Origin: Billgrantia kenyensis
Lineage (GTDB): Bacteria > Pseudomonadota > Gammaproteobacteria > Pseudomonadales > Halomonadaceae
DNA: 64,000 nt
Assembly: GCF_013697085.1 (NCBI RefSeq)
Contig: NZ_JACEFT010000005.1
Coordinates: 62,001 to 126,000 of the forward strand
Direction of reading: 5' to 3'
Made by a program: the position numbers and the translations under genes. Every line of letters begins with the position of its first letter. Position 1 is the stretch's first letter. Below are positions 35,994 through 46,204 of the stretch, one piece after another. The notes beneath the pieces are model-generated. The model worked only from the letters and a program-made list of their open reading frames with translations, searched no databases and was not told the DNA's origin.

Positions 35994-37664
35994 ATGTCTG
36001 AGCAAGTAGAACGCGATTCGATGGACTTCGACGTAGTGATTGTCGGCGCCGGCCCCTCGGGCTTGTCAGCGGCCTGCCGGTTGATGCAGCAAGCGACCGA
36101 GGCCGGCCAGGAGCTCACGGTGTGCGTGGTGGAGAAAGGCTCCGAGGTAGGTGCCCATATTCTTTCGGGTGCCGTGTTCGAACCCCGAGCCCTGCAGGAG
36201 CTGTTCCCCGATTGGGAAGAGCGCGGCGCACCGCTGAGCACTCCGGCCACCCGCGATGAGGTCTACCTGCTCAAGGACGCCCAGAAGTCACAGAAGCTGC
36301 CCAACGCCCTGGTGCCCAAGAGCATGCACAACACCGGTGGTGACATGCCGCGCTACGTGATCAGCGCCGGCAACCTGTGCCGCTGGCTGGCCGAGCAGGC
36401 CGAGGCACTCGGCGTCGAGGTCTTCCCCGGCTTCGCCGCTCAGGAAGTGATCCACGACGAGGATGGCACCGTTCGCGGCATCCTCATCGGCGACATGGGC
36501 GTGGCAGCAGACGGCTCCCCCAAGGACAGCTTCATGCCGGGCATGGAGCTGCGCGCCAAGTACACGCTGTTCGCCGAGGGCGCTCGCGGCCACCTCGGCA
36601 AGGGCCTGATCTCGCGTTTCAAGCTCGACGAGGGCAAGGATCCCCAGCACTACGGCATTGGACTCAAGGAGCTGTGGGACATTCCGGCAGAGAAGCATGA
36701 GCCGGGACTGGTGCTGCACGGCTCGGGCTGGCCGCTGGCCAAGGATACTCACGGCGGCTGGTTCCTCTATCACGCCGAGAATAATCAGGTAGTGGTCGGC
36801 CTGATCATGGACCTCTCCTACCAGAACCCCTGGCTCTCCCCCTTCGACGAGTTCCAGCGCATGAAGCACCATCCGGTGCTGGCCAAGCACCTGGAAGGTG
36901 GCAAACGCGTGGCCTACGGCGCGCGGGCCATCACCAAGGGCGGGTTGAACTGCCTGCCGAAGATGACTTTCCCCGGCGGTCTGCTGATCGGTTGCGATGC
37001 CGGCACGCTGAACTTCTCCAAGATCAAGGGCCTGCATACCGCGATGAAATCGGGCCTGGTGGCGGCCGAGGCGGTGTTCGAGGCGATCGCCGCCGGCGAC
37101 GAGGGCGGCCAGGAGCTCACCGCGTTCAGCGACAAGTGGGAGCAGAGCTGGGCCTATGCCGAGCTCAAGGAGAGCGCCAGCTTCGGTCCGGCGATCCACA
37201 AGTACGGCACCGTCGGCGGCGGCGCCTACAACTTCGTCAACCAGCTGCTCGGCGGCAAGCTGCCCAACCTGCATGACACCACCGCGGACCACGCTGCCCT
37301 CAAGCCGGCCAGCGAGTTCGAGAAGATCGACTATCCCAAGCCCGACGGCAAGCTATCCTTCGACAAGCTCTCCTCGGTGTTCCTGTCCAACACCAATCAC
37401 GAGGAGGATCAGCCGAGCCATCTGAAGCTGCTGGACCCGGAGATCCCCATCCAGGAGAACCTGCCCAAGTACGCCGAACCGGCACAGCGCTACTGCCCGG
37501 CCGGGGTCTACGAGGTGGTCGAGGACGACGACGGCAAGCCGCGTTTCCAGATCAACTTCCAGAACTGCGTGCACTGCAAGACCTGCGACATCAAGGATCC
37601 GGCGCAGAACATCCAGTGGGTGGCACCGGAAGGCGGCGGCGGCCCCAACTATCCCAACATGTAA
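35994..37664 (+). CDS. Electron transfer flavoprotein-ubiquinone oxidoreductase (ETF-QO)
   Basis: ETF-QO takes electrons from reduced ETF and reduces ubiquinone at the inner membrane, linking fatty-acid and amino-acid oxidation to respiration. The 556-residue protein has an N-terminal FAD site (VVIVGAGPSGLSAACRL, about 13-29), GAHILSGAVFEPRAL, an FAD-contacting KGGLNCLPKMTFPGGLLIGCDAGTL stretch, and a C-terminal 4Fe-4S ligand set in CPAGVYE and CVHCKTCDIKDP. Its neighbours etfB and etfA supply its electron donor. AGGAG lies about 9 bp before the ATG at 35994. Confidence 0.95.
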   Translation: MSEQVERDSMDFDVVIVGAGPSGLSAACRLMQQATEAGQELTVCVVEKGSEVGAHILSGAVFEPRALQELFPDWEERGAPLSTPATRDEVYLLKDAQKSQKLPNALVPKSMHNTGGDMPRYVISAGNLCRWLAEQAEALGVEVFPGFAAQEVIHDEDGTVRGILIGDMGVAADGSPKDSFMPGMELRAKYTLFAEGARGHLGKGLISRFKLDEGKDPQHYGIGLKELWDIPAEKHEPGLVLHGSGWPLAKDTHGGWFLYHAENNQVVVGLIMDLSYQNPWLSPFDEFQRMKHHPVLAKHLEGGKRVAYGARAITKGGLNCLPKMTFPGGLLIGCDAGTLNFSKIKGLHTAMKSGLVAAEAVFEAIAAGDEGGQELTAFSDKWEQSWAYAELKESASFGPAIHKYGTVGGGAYNFVNQLLGGKLPNLHDTTADHAALKPASEFEKIDYPKPDGKLSFDKLSSVFLSNTNHEEDQPSHLKLLDPEIPIQENLPKYAEPAQRYCPAGVYEVVEDDDGKPRFQINFQNCVHCKTCDIKDPAQNIQWVAPEGGGGPNYPNM

Positions 37665-37684
37665 CGACCACGCGCTCTAGCAAG

Positions 37685-37712
37685 AAGGGCATGCCTTGCG
37701 GCATGCCCTTTT
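37685..37712. terminator. Bidirectional terminator between ETF-QO and wbpE
   Basis: An 11-bp perfect stem (AAGGGCATGCC with GGCATGCCCTT), 4-nt loop, is followed by TT on the plus strand. It is 20 bp after ETF-QO and 23 bp from the wbpE stop. The symmetric A/T ends can serve both converging units. Confidence 0.75.
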
Positions 37713-37734
37713 GCGTAGGGGCAGGTGCGAAAGA

Positions 37735-38823
37735 TCAAGTCAGGGCTTTCACCAGGGCAGCGACCACCTGCTGCTGCTGCTCTTCCTGCAGATAGGGATG
37801 CATGGGCAGGCTGATGATTTCCCGACACACGGCTTCGGTAACCGGCAACTGGCAGGCCGGATCTGCCATGGCGGGCTGCCGGTTGAGAGGTATCGGGTAG
37901 TGCACGGCGGTCGGTACGCCTGCCTCGGCAAGCCGCGATTGGACCTTGTCACGGTTCGCCACGCGGATGCTGTATTGGGCGTAGACGCTGGTGTTGCCAG
38001 AAGCGATATGAGGCGTGCCGACGATCCCGGCGTCGCCCAGCAAGCGGTCATAGCGTTCCGCAACCTGCCGGCGCAGCTCCACCTCTTCGTCGAACAGTTC
38101 GAGCTTGGCCAGCAGGATGGCGGCCTGCAGCGTATCCAGGCGGCTGTTCATGCCGATTCGGGTGTGATGATAGCGGCTCGCCTCGCCGTGGCGCGCCACC
38201 AGCCGAACGGCCTCGGCCAGGTCGTCATCGTCGGTGAACACCGCGCCGCCATCCCCGTAGGCTCCCAGCGGCTTGCTGGGAAAGAAGCTGGTGCAGGCGA
38301 TGCGCGACAGGCTCCCTGAGCGGCGCCCATGGCGGGTGGCACCAAAGCTCTGGGCGGCATCTTCCACCACTGCCAGGCCGTGCTCGATCGCCAAGGCTTC
38401 GATCGCCTGCATATCGGCACACTGGCCGAACATCGATACCGGCATCACGGCGCGAGTACGCGGGCCTATTGCCGCCTCGATTCGTTCCGGGTCGATCAGG
38501 TAGGTCTGCGGATCGATGTCGACGAACACCGGCGTGGCGCCAGCCAGCACCACGCTCTCGGCGCTGGCGATGAAGGTGAAACCGGGCACGATCACTTCGT
38601 CGCCGGGCCCGATGTCCAGCGCCATCAGCGCGATCTGCAGGGCATCGGTACCATTGGCGCAACCGATACAGTGCGCCACGCCGACATAGTCCGCCAAGCG
38701 GCGCTCGAGCTCGGCCACCTCCGGCCCCATGACGTAGCGGCCGTGCTCGAGCACGGTCTGGATAGCGGTGTCCAGCCGCGGCCTGATACGCGCCTGCTGG
38801 GCAGCAAGATCGATGAAATGCAT
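37735..38823 (-). CDS. wbpE: DegT/DnrJ/EryC1 aminotransferase, WbpE-like
   Basis: WbpE is a PLP enzyme that aminates UDP-2-acetamido-2-deoxy-3-oxo-glucuronate at C3, on the way to UDP-ManNAc(3NAc)A for O-antigen or capsule. The 362-residue protein starts MHFIDLAAQQARIRPRLD, very like WbpE. The PLP lysine is K184 in FFPSKPLGAYGDGG, and EDAAQSFGA holds the cofactor-binding Asp. It is paired with a WbpB-like dehydrogenase 15 bp upstream, supporting the assignment. No acetyltransferase (WbpD), epimerase or glycosyltransferase is nearby. Confidence 0.85.
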   Translation of the reverse strand: MHFIDLAAQQARIRPRLDTAIQTVLEHGRYVMGPEVAELERRLADYVGVAHCIGCANGTDALQIALMALDIGPGDEVIVPGFTFIASAESVVLAGATPVFVDIDPQTYLIDPERIEAAIGPRTRAVMPVSMFGQCADMQAIEALAIEHGLAVVEDAAQSFGATRHGRRSGSLSRIACTSFFPSKPLGAYGDGGAVFTDDDDLAEAVRLVARHGEASRYHHTRIGMNSRLDTLQAAILLAKLELFDEEVELRRQVAERYDRLLGDAGIVGTPHIASGNTSVYAQYSIRVANRDKVQSRLAEAGVPTAVHYPIPLNRQPAMADPACQLPVTEAVCREIISLPMHPYLQEEQQQQVVAALVKALT

Positions 38824-38838
38824 GTATCTATCCTCTGC

Positions 38839-39867
<1,029 letters not shown>

Positions 39868-39904
39868 TTACCTTCGACTCACCAGGCGATTCAAGCCTCT
39901 CTAG

Positions 39905-40726
39905 TCAAGCACGTGCCACCGGTCTTGACGGATCGCGAATCCATTCGCTCCATGAACCCGGGTAGAGCCTCGGCAAGGCTCGGCCGGCAATGGCGTAAGC
40001 CAGGATATTGTGACAGGCCGTGACACCAGAGCCGCAGTAGGCGATGACGGCATCGCTGCGCGGCAGCTCTGCATCGAGTGCTTCAGCAGACTTGAAGCGT
40101 CCTGCCTCGGTCAGGTTGGCGGCACTGGGGCGACACACCGCACCGGGAATATGACCGGCTACCGGGTCGATGGGCTCGGCCTCACCGCGAAAGCGCTCCT
40201 CGCTGCGGGCATCCACCCTGAGCTCCCGGCCGGAAAAGATCTGGTCAGCATCGACCCAGGCACCGTCGTCGAACACAGGCTGCCACTGGCTCGGCTCAAG
40301 CGCCACTTCCCGTCCCAGCATCAGCTCACCACCGGCCTCCTGCCAGGCGCTCAACCCACCGTCCAGCATGCGCACGTCGGGATGCCCCGCCCAGACAGCG
40401 AGCATCCACCAGGCCCTCGCCGCGGCCAGCTGTCCGCCCATGTCATCCAGCACCACGATCGGCTCGTCGGGTGTGATGTCAAGACGACACAATGTAGCGG
40501 CAAACGCCTCAGTCGAAGGCAGCGGATGACGACCTCCTTCACCGGGAGCCGCTGCCAGATCGCGGTCGAGATCAAGATGCACGCTATCCGGCACATGACC
40601 TGCTTGCCAAAGGCGGCGACCGGCATCCGGGTCGCCCAGCCGCGCTCGGCAGTCAAGCACCCTGGGTGGGCGGTTGCCTTTGAGTGACTCGGCCAATTCA
40701 TCAGCCGCGATCAGCAATTCGGTCAT
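39905..40726 (-). CDS. Thiosulfate/3-mercaptopyruvate sulfurtransferase (two rhodanese domains)
   Basis: Two-domain rhodaneses move sulfane sulfur from thiosulfate or mercaptopyruvate to cyanide or thiols. The 273-residue protein has an inactive N-terminal rhodanese domain (about 5-135) and a catalytic C-terminal one with C231 in AYCGSGVTACHN. The loop CGSGVTA is typical of 3-mercaptopyruvate sulfurtransferase (SseA type); thiosulfate enzymes more often have CRxGxR or similar. Its ATG overlaps the helicase stop by 4 bp, so it is probably cotranscribed with the helicase and DUF1285 gene. Confidence 0.88.
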   Translation of the reverse strand: MTELLIAADELAESLKGNRPPRVLDCRARLGDPDAGRRLWQAGHVPDSVHLDLDRDLAAAPGEGGRHPLPSTEAFAATLCRLDITPDEPIVVLDDMGGQLAAARAWWMLAVWAGHPDVRMLDGGLSAWQEAGGELMLGREVALEPSQWQPVFDDGAWVDADQIFSGRELRVDARSEERFRGEAEPIDPVAGHIPGAVCRPSAANLTEAGRFKSAEALDAELPRSDAVIAYCGSGVTACHNILAYAIAGRALPRLYPGSWSEWIRDPSRPVARA

Positions 40727-42951
40727 GCTTGTTCTCCTTGGACAGGCTCATGGAGCGTCTCGCCCGGCAGCAGTTCGATGGGGGCACGGCAGGCCAACAG
40801 ACGCCGGCGGCCGGCCTGAGTGAAGTTTACCTCGATCACTGGATCGGCGGGGTCTCCTTCCACTACCACGACTTCGCCCTCACCAAAGACCGCATGACGC
40901 AGCTTCAGACCGGGGCGATAGGCCACGGAAACGTAGCCGGGAGAGGCCTCGCCAACCGCTTGGACCCGCTGCGTCGGCCGCATCGAATCATGGCCCACTG
41001 CCGACAGGTAGCGTGAGATCAGCTCGGGCGACTCCACCACCACGGTCGCTTCCGACTCCCCGACGTCCTCCAGGCGTGCCGCGATGCAACGACAGTCCTG
41101 CCAGGCCGTCTCGGCCAGGAATCGGCTGGGACGGTGCTCACCGCTGTCATGCAGTAGCAGAAGGCGGTCCCGGGCGCGGGTCACACCGACATAGAAGAGC
41201 CGTCTCTCCTCTTCCAGGCGTTCCGCGGTAAGCGGGTTGTCGCGACTGTAGTGAGGAAAGTCCTCTTCGTTGACCCCGGCGACAATCACCAGCGGCCACT
41301 CCAGCCCCTTGGCGCCGTGCACGGTGGTGATCAGGATGCCGCCGGCATGATTCTCTACCGGACGCTCGAGCAGCTCGATGAAGGTGTCGATGTGTCGGGT
41401 CTCGTCGGCTTGCTCTATCAGCACGTCGAGCAGGCGCACGTCCTCTTCCCCCTTCTCGCGACGGGCGGCGGCACGCTTGAGCACTTTCTCGGCATCCAAG
41501 GCATCGACGATATGGGCCAATAGCCGCGCCGGAGGCCAACCGGCGAGACGAGGTAGTTCGCACAGCAGTGACCAGCGCCGCTTCAGGTTGCGCCGCTGGA
41601 TGGGCTTGAGCCCGGCCAACAGGGGGTCGTCACGCTCGGGGTAGTGCTGTGTATGGGCCAAACGCTGGGCCAGAGCCGCCAGGCGTTCGCGAGCGACGAA
41701 GGGGGTCGGCTGCTCCAGCAGACGCAACAGATGACCCGGGTCGTGCAGCAGCGCCGGGGTTTGCGAGAGCCGTAGGTAACCCGCCAGCGCCTGCACCAGC
41801 GGCAGACGAAAGACGAAGCGATCCTCCCGGGACAGGCGAAACGGGATTCCGGCCTGCAACAGCTGCAGCTGAACGGGTACCGAGAGCGCCCAACTGCGTA
41901 CCAGCAGACACGCCTCGTCCAGTCTCCTGCCCCCACGCTGCCACTGCTCCAGAGTCGCCAGCAGCGCGGCACTGCCCTGCTCGACGGCAAGCTCGGTGCG
42001 TGGATTGCCTGGGGCGGCCAGACACAGCTGGTCCGGGCGGCGGCGATTGGCGGCAATGGCATGATTGGCCAGCAGTGCCAGCGAGTGACCGTGGCGAAAG
42101 GTGATCGAGAGCGGGTAGTCGGCCGCTGCGCCGAAGGTGGCGTTGAAGTGTTCCCGCATGGTATCCGGGTGAGCACCGCGCCATTCGTAGATGCACTGGT
42201 TGGCGTCCCCCACCGCCATCACCTCGGCACTGCGTCCGGCGAGCAGCGCCAGCAGGCGCAGCTGGGCCTGGTTGATGTCCTGATATTCATCGACGATGGC
42301 ATGGTCAAGATAGCCCTGCACTCGCCCCGCCAGCGCTGCGTCTGCCTCCAGCGCACGCAGCGGTCGGTAGAGCAGGTCCGAATAGGTCATCAGGCCATGC
42401 TCCTCCAGCAGCGACTCGAGGCGTTCGAAGGCTGCGGCAAAATGTTCGCTGCCTTCGGCCAGATCCAGCCGCTCCAGCAGGCTGGCCGCCGGCACCATCT
42501 CGGCCTTCACCAGGCCACAGAAATGCGCCAGCGACTCCAGGGTATCGGTTTCCAGCGCCATGTCACGATGCTCACCATCCTCGAGCACTTCCAGCGTCGC
42601 TTGTCGCAGCAGGCGTTCCACCTGCCAGTCAGCGGAAATCAGTCGGCGCGGGGCCAGCGCGCCCCAGCGGGTGAGGCTCTGGGTCAGGCGATGCCCCAAG
42701 GAGTGGAAGGTACGCACGTCGGGCATGCGCTGACCGGCGGGAGCCATATCCAGCAGGCGCCGCTGGAAATCCTCGCGAGCGGAGCGGTTGAACATGAGCA
42801 CCAGAATACGCTGCGCCGGGACGCCGCGCTCCAGCAGGTGCAACACGCGTGCGACCAGGGTGGTGGTCTTTCCAGCGCCCGCCACGGCTGCCACCCGGGC
42901 GTGTCCGTCGCCGTGCTCGACGACGGCACGCTGCTCCGCCGTCAGCCTCAC
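40723..42951 (-). CDS. UvrD/Rep-family superfamily 1 DNA helicase
   Basis: A 742-residue SF1A helicase. Visible motifs: Q-motif TAEQRAVVEH, Walker A AGAGKTTT (24-31), motif Ia FNRSAREDFQ, Walker B VDEYQDIN, motif III GDANQCIYEWRGA, motif V HGAKGLEWPLVIV and motif VI RLFYVGVTRARDRLLLL. The C-terminus (about 630-742) differs from UvrD and Rep, so I give no symbol. The start is GTG at 42951, overlapping the DUF1285 stop in GTGA. A DNA-repair role is likely from the family; its particular pathway is not evident. Confidence 0.9.
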   Translation of the reverse strand: MRLTAEQRAVVEHGDGHARVAAVAGAGKTTTLVARVLHLLERGVPAQRILVLMFNRSAREDFQRRLLDMAPAGQRMPDVRTFHSLGHRLTQSLTRWGALAPRRLISADWQVERLLRQATLEVLEDGEHRDMALETDTLESLAHFCGLVKAEMVPAASLLERLDLAEGSEHFAAAFERLESLLEEHGLMTYSDLLYRPLRALEADAALAGRVQGYLDHAIVDEYQDINQAQLRLLALLAGRSAEVMAVGDANQCIYEWRGAHPDTMREHFNATFGAAADYPLSITFRHGHSLALLANHAIAANRRRPDQLCLAAPGNPRTELAVEQGSAALLATLEQWQRGGRRLDEACLLVRSWALSVPVQLQLLQAGIPFRLSREDRFVFRLPLVQALAGYLRLSQTPALLHDPGHLLRLLEQPTPFVARERLAALAQRLAHTQHYPERDDPLLAGLKPIQRRNLKRRWSLLCELPRLAGWPPARLLAHIVDALDAEKVLKRAAARREKGEEDVRLLDVLIEQADETRHIDTFIELLERPVENHAGGILITTVHGAKGLEWPLVIVAGVNEEDFPHYSRDNPLTAERLEEERRLFYVGVTRARDRLLLLHDSGEHRPSRFLAETAWQDCRCIAARLEDVGESEATVVVESPELISRYLSAVGHDSMRPTQRVQAVGEASPGYVSVAYRPGLKLRHAVFGEGEVVVVEGDPADPVIEVNFTQAGRRRLLACRAPIELLPGETLHEPVQGEQA

Positions 42952-43505
42952 GACCCCTCGGCGGGCAGCTCGCCCAGCGGATGCCAGCTGCCGGCACTGG
43001 TCAGGCCGAGTTCGACGGTGTCGTCGCCCCTCGGGCGCTGTTCGGCGGCTTCCACCAGACGGTAATAGACGTTACGGCCCAGGCGAGCCGCGAGACCGAA
43101 GCGCACCGGCACCTCGGGCACCTGCACGCCATCGGGAGTGGTGCTGAGCCGTAGCCGATGCGCTTCGTCCAACCGCAGGCGATCGCCGGCATTCGTGGTC
43201 AGCCACCAGCAGCCCGCGGCATCGTCGAAGTCGGCATCCACCACCACGAAGGGGCGGTCGACCACGCGAATGCGCTGCTTCTCCACCGGCGTCACCAGGT
43301 AGTATTCACCGTCGTCCTCACGCCGCAGCAGCGTCGAGAGCAGGCGAACCAGGCGCGGCCGCGTCATTTCGCTGCCTTCATGAAACCAGCGCCCGTCGGC
43401 GGAGATCTCCAGCTCCATCACGCCTGACTGCTGCGGCTGCCAGCGATCGACCGGTGGAATCTCGCCATCGGACTCGACGTGATTGAGCAGTGGGTCCAGG
43501 TTCAT
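42948..43505 (-). CDS. DUF1285 domain protein
   Basis: The ATG at 43505 (185 residues) has AAGGGG 7 bp upstream; longer in-frame starts run into tatD. The sequence includes ISADGRWFHEGSEMTRPRLVRLLSTLLRREDDGEYYLVTPVEK, the DUF1285 core. No enzyme motif, signal peptide or span is visible. In Pseudomonas a homologue sits in the same neighbourhood as tatD and pilZ. Function is unknown. It lies 34 bp after tatD and overlaps the helicase, so the three form one unit. Confidence 0.85.
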   Translation of the reverse strand: MNLDPLLNHVESDGEIPPVDRWQPQQSGVMELEISADGRWFHEGSEMTRPRLVRLLSTLLRREDDGEYYLVTPVEKQRIRVVDRPFVVVDADFDDAAGCWWLTTNAGDRLRLDEAHRLRLSTTPDGVQVPEVPVRFGLAARLGRNVYYRLVEAAEQRPRGDDTVELGLTSAGSWHPLGELPAEGS

Positions 43506-43539
43506 GTTCGCCCCTTTGCCATGGAATTCGCCTTGCTGG

Positions 43540-44385
43540 CTACACCAGCCCGGCTCGCGCCAGGATATCGCGCGTCTCGGCGCTGGGCTCGGGTGCGGCA
43601 CCGCGAAACAGATGATAAAAATTGGCCGTCGTCTGCATCGCGACCTCATCCACGCTGATACCACGCGCCTGGGCGATACACTGCGCCACTTCCACCACCC
43701 AGGCCGGCTCGTTGGGCTTGCCGCGATGCGGCACCGGCGCCAGATAAGGGCTGTCGGTCTCGATCAGCAGTCGGTCGAGGGGCACACGACGGGCGACCTC
43801 GCGCAGCGACTCGGCATTACGGAAAGTCGCGATACCCGACAGCGAAATATAGAAACCGTGACGCACCGCCTCCCGCGCCATCTCGAGATCCTCGGTGAAA
43901 CAGTGCAGCACCCCGCCGATGGCCGGATCGCTGTGCTCACGTATCAGCTCCAGCGTCTCCTCGCGAGCATCGCGGGTATGCACGATCACCGGCAGTTCGA
44001 GCTCGGCGGCGGCCACAAGCTGACGCCGGAAACGCTCGCGCTGCACCTCCCGCGACGGCACCCGGTCAGGGGTCTTGTCGAGATAATGATAGTCCAGGCC
44101 ACACTCGCCGATGGCGACCGCGCCGTAGCGATCGGCAGCCTCCTTGATCGCCTCGACATCCGGTTCGGAGTCCAGCACGTGAAGTGGGTGCACACCGGCG
44201 GAGATAGCCACGTCGTCGTGCTCGCGGGCTATGGCGGCGAGAGTCGGCAGGTCATCCAGCGTGACGGCAACGGCGAGGAATTGGCCTACGTCGCGAGCCC
44301 GGGCTGCCTCCAGCGTAGCGGCAATGCTGCCGTCGTGGGTGTTGGGGTCGAGGCGGTCCAGGTGGCAGTGGGAATCGACGAACAT
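43540..44385 (-). CDS. tatD: TatD-family metal-dependent deoxyribonuclease
   Basis: TatD-family proteins are 3'-5' DNases of the amidohydrolase fold; their cell role is still debated. The 281-residue protein has the metal ligands H6 and H8 in VDSHCHLD, plus IGECGLDYHY, VIVHTRDA, LHCFTED and ETDSPYLAPVPHRGKPNEP. The length is slightly above the usual 260. In Pseudomonas tatD directly follows tmk-holB-pilZ; here about 5 kb of transporter and fumarate reductase genes lie in between. A -10-like TATACT at 44432-44427 may give it its own promoter. Confidence 0.93.
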   Translation of the reverse strand: MFVDSHCHLDRLDPNTHDGSIAATLEAARARDVGQFLAVAVTLDDLPTLAAIAREHDDVAISAGVHPLHVLDSEPDVEAIKEAADRYGAVAIGECGLDYHYLDKTPDRVPSREVQRERFRRQLVAAAELELPVIVHTRDAREETLELIREHSDPAIGGVLHCFTEDLEMAREAVRHGFYISLSGIATFRNAESLREVARRVPLDRLLIETDSPYLAPVPHRGKPNEPAWVVEVAQCIAQARGISVDEVAMQTTANFYHLFRGAAPEPSAETRDILARAGLV

Positions 44386-44434
44386 GAGCGGCCGGATCTT
44401 CCTCTGGGATGTCAGGGGAGAACGAGAGTATACG

Positions 44435-44466
44435 AAAACGCCACTCCACGTCGATGTGGAGTGGCG
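44435..44466 (-). terminator. Strong terminator of the transporter gene
   Basis: CGCCACTCCAC (44439-44449) pairs perfectly over 11 bp with GTGGAGTGGCG (44456-44466), 6-nt loop, followed on the minus strand by TTTT. It lies 18 bp after the transporter stop and isolates tatD from it. Confidence 0.85.
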
Positions 44467-44484
44467 CGAGCATGGCCAGTCAGG

Positions 44485-45951
44485 TCACAGGATCAGCAGC
44501 AGCCAGGGTACGCCCACCGCCAGCCAGACCAGCAGGAACAGCAGGCCGAAGATTGCTCCGAGGCGCCACCACAGCGGACCCGGCAGATAGCCGCTGCCGT
44601 AGTAGACCGGACTCGGCCCGGTGCCGTAAGGCGTCAGGATCCCCATGAAGCCCAGGGTCGGCAGCAGCAACAGGACGAACATCTGCATGTCGAGACCCGG
44701 GATACCGGACGCCGCAGCCAACATGACGGGCAGCAACGCCGTGACATGGGCCGTGATGCTGGCGAAGAAATAGTGCAGTACGTAGAAAATCACCGTCAGA
44801 GCCAGCATCGCCATCAGCGGATCGAAGTGGCTGATGCGTGCGCCCACCAAATTGCCGAACCAGCCGACGAAACCGACCTGACTGAGGCCACCGGCGAGCG
44901 CCACCAGGGTCGCGAACCAGACGAAGGTGTTCCAAGCCGGCTTGTTGGAGAGGATATCGTTCCAGCTCAAGACTCCGAGCAGCAGCATGGCACAGATCAC
45001 CACCAGCCCCACCAGGGAGGCCGAAATCACGTCACCGCCGAAGATCCACAGCATCAGGGCCATCAACACCAGTACCACCAGCACCACCTCGTTGCGCGTC
45101 AGCCGCCCCAGACCTTTGAGCTCGCTTTCGGCCCAGTCGGACACCGCGCTGCCCGACTTCACCTCCGGTGGGCAAAGCCAGTAGCACAGCAGTGGCACCA
45201 CCAGCAGCAACAGCACCCCGGCAGGCGCCGCGGCAAGGAACCACTGCCCCCATCCGATGCGTACCCCGGTGGCGGTTTCGGCCAGGGCGACAGCCAGCAG
45301 ATTGGGCGCCATGGCCGTGAGGAAAAGCGAGCTGGTGGCACAGGTCGAGACGATGGCAGTCCACATCAGGAAGCTGCCCATTCGCTTCATGCTGGGATCG
45401 TTGGGCTGCGAATCGTAGAGAGGCGGCAAATTCTGCAGCACCGGATAGATAGTGCCCGCGCTGCGTGCAGTATTGGAGGGAGTGAACGGGGCCAGGATGG
45501 TGTCGGCAATCATCACCGCATAGCCCAGTGTGAGGGTGCGACGCCCCATGCTCTTGACCAGCCATAGCGCGATACGCCGGCCAAGCCCGGTCTTCTCGTA
45601 ACCCAGCGCGAACATGAAGGCGCCGAAGATGAGCCAGACCACCGAGTTGTTGAAACCCGAAACGGCCCAGGCAAAAGCACTGTTGGGCACGTTGAAGCCG
45701 GGGGCGGCCATCTGCTCCGGCGAGAACAGCACCCACGGCGCCAGCAGTGCCGCCACCGTCACGCCGATCAGGCCAATCACCGCTCCCGGCAAAGGCTCGA
45801 AGATGAGTCCGACCACGCAGCCAAGAAAAATGGCAAAGAAGTACCAGGCGTGGGGTGCCAGGCTCTCCGGCGCCGGCAGCAATGCCACCAGCAAGGCGAC
45901 CAGCAGCGGCGCCAGGGCCTTCCACGAGAAGTAAGACATCCATTCAGGCAT
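44485..45951 (-). CDS. SLC13/DASS-family anion (dicarboxylate-type) transporter
   Basis: DASS transporters import or exchange C4-dicarboxylates, citrate or sulfate, often with sodium. The ATG at 45951 gives 488 residues with about 11-12 membrane spans. The family motif region NTARSAGTIYPVLQNL (about 150-165) has the SNT-type substrate motif (TPSNTARSAG). A second SNT-like region near the C-terminus reads TPYGTGPSPVYYGSGYL. The protein resembles the CitT/TtdT antiporter branch. It diverges from frdABCD across an FNR-like site, which points to fumarate or succinate as substrate; this is inference from context. Confidence 0.85.
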   Translation of the reverse strand: MPEWMSYFSWKALAPLLVALLVALLPAPESLAPHAWYFFAIFLGCVVGLIFEPLPGAVIGLIGVTVAALLAPWVLFSPEQMAAPGFNVPNSAFAWAVSGFNNSVVWLIFGAFMFALGYEKTGLGRRIALWLVKSMGRRTLTLGYAVMIADTILAPFTPSNTARSAGTIYPVLQNLPPLYDSQPNDPSMKRMGSFLMWTAIVSTCATSSLFLTAMAPNLLAVALAETATGVRIGWGQWFLAAAPAGVLLLLVVPLLCYWLCPPEVKSGSAVSDWAESELKGLGRLTRNEVVLVVLVLMALMLWIFGGDVISASLVGLVVICAMLLLGVLSWNDILSNKPAWNTFVWFATLVALAGGLSQVGFVGWFGNLVGARISHFDPLMAMLALTVIFYVLHYFFASITAHVTALLPVMLAAASGIPGLDMQMFVLLLLPTLGFMGILTPYGTGPSPVYYGSGYLPGPLWWRLGAIFGLLFLLVWLAVGVPWLLLIL

Positions 45952-46071
45952 CGTGAGTCGCCCTCGGTATCGTTGTAGTGAATAATTTGCACCGCGCATG
46001 ACGGCGTGGCCGTGAGGTTAATCGCCGGCCGAAAAATAGCATAGCAACTACGGAAGCTTTCGAAGTTTCGG

Positions 46072-46085
46072 TTGATGTGAGTCAA
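46072..46085. promoter_or_regulatory. FNR/Anr-type binding site between transporter and frdABCD
   Basis: TTGAT-GTGA-GTCAA matches the FNR/Anr consensus TTGAT-N4-ATCAA at 9 of 10 fixed positions. It lies 119 bp before frdA and 120 bp before the transporter start, almost exactly in the middle, so either or both units could be switched on without oxygen. On the minus strand a -10-like TATGCT is at 46043-46038; no clear -10 was found on the plus strand. Confidence 0.6.
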
Positions 46086-46204
46086 GCAATATTGCAGGCC
46101 TGTTTCGAGGCGCTGGCCGCTCCTGGTGGCGAATGCTAGGCTGCTACGCAAACGAGCGTTTCGGCAGCCCTCAAGCCGGCTCAGGTACAACCACGGAAGC
46201 GTCC

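Noticed and set aside
43483-45567. 694-codon open frame on the plus strand across tatD and the transporter
   Set aside because: Antisense to two genes with clear family motifs; Gln/His-rich composition is typical of a reverse-strand shadow.
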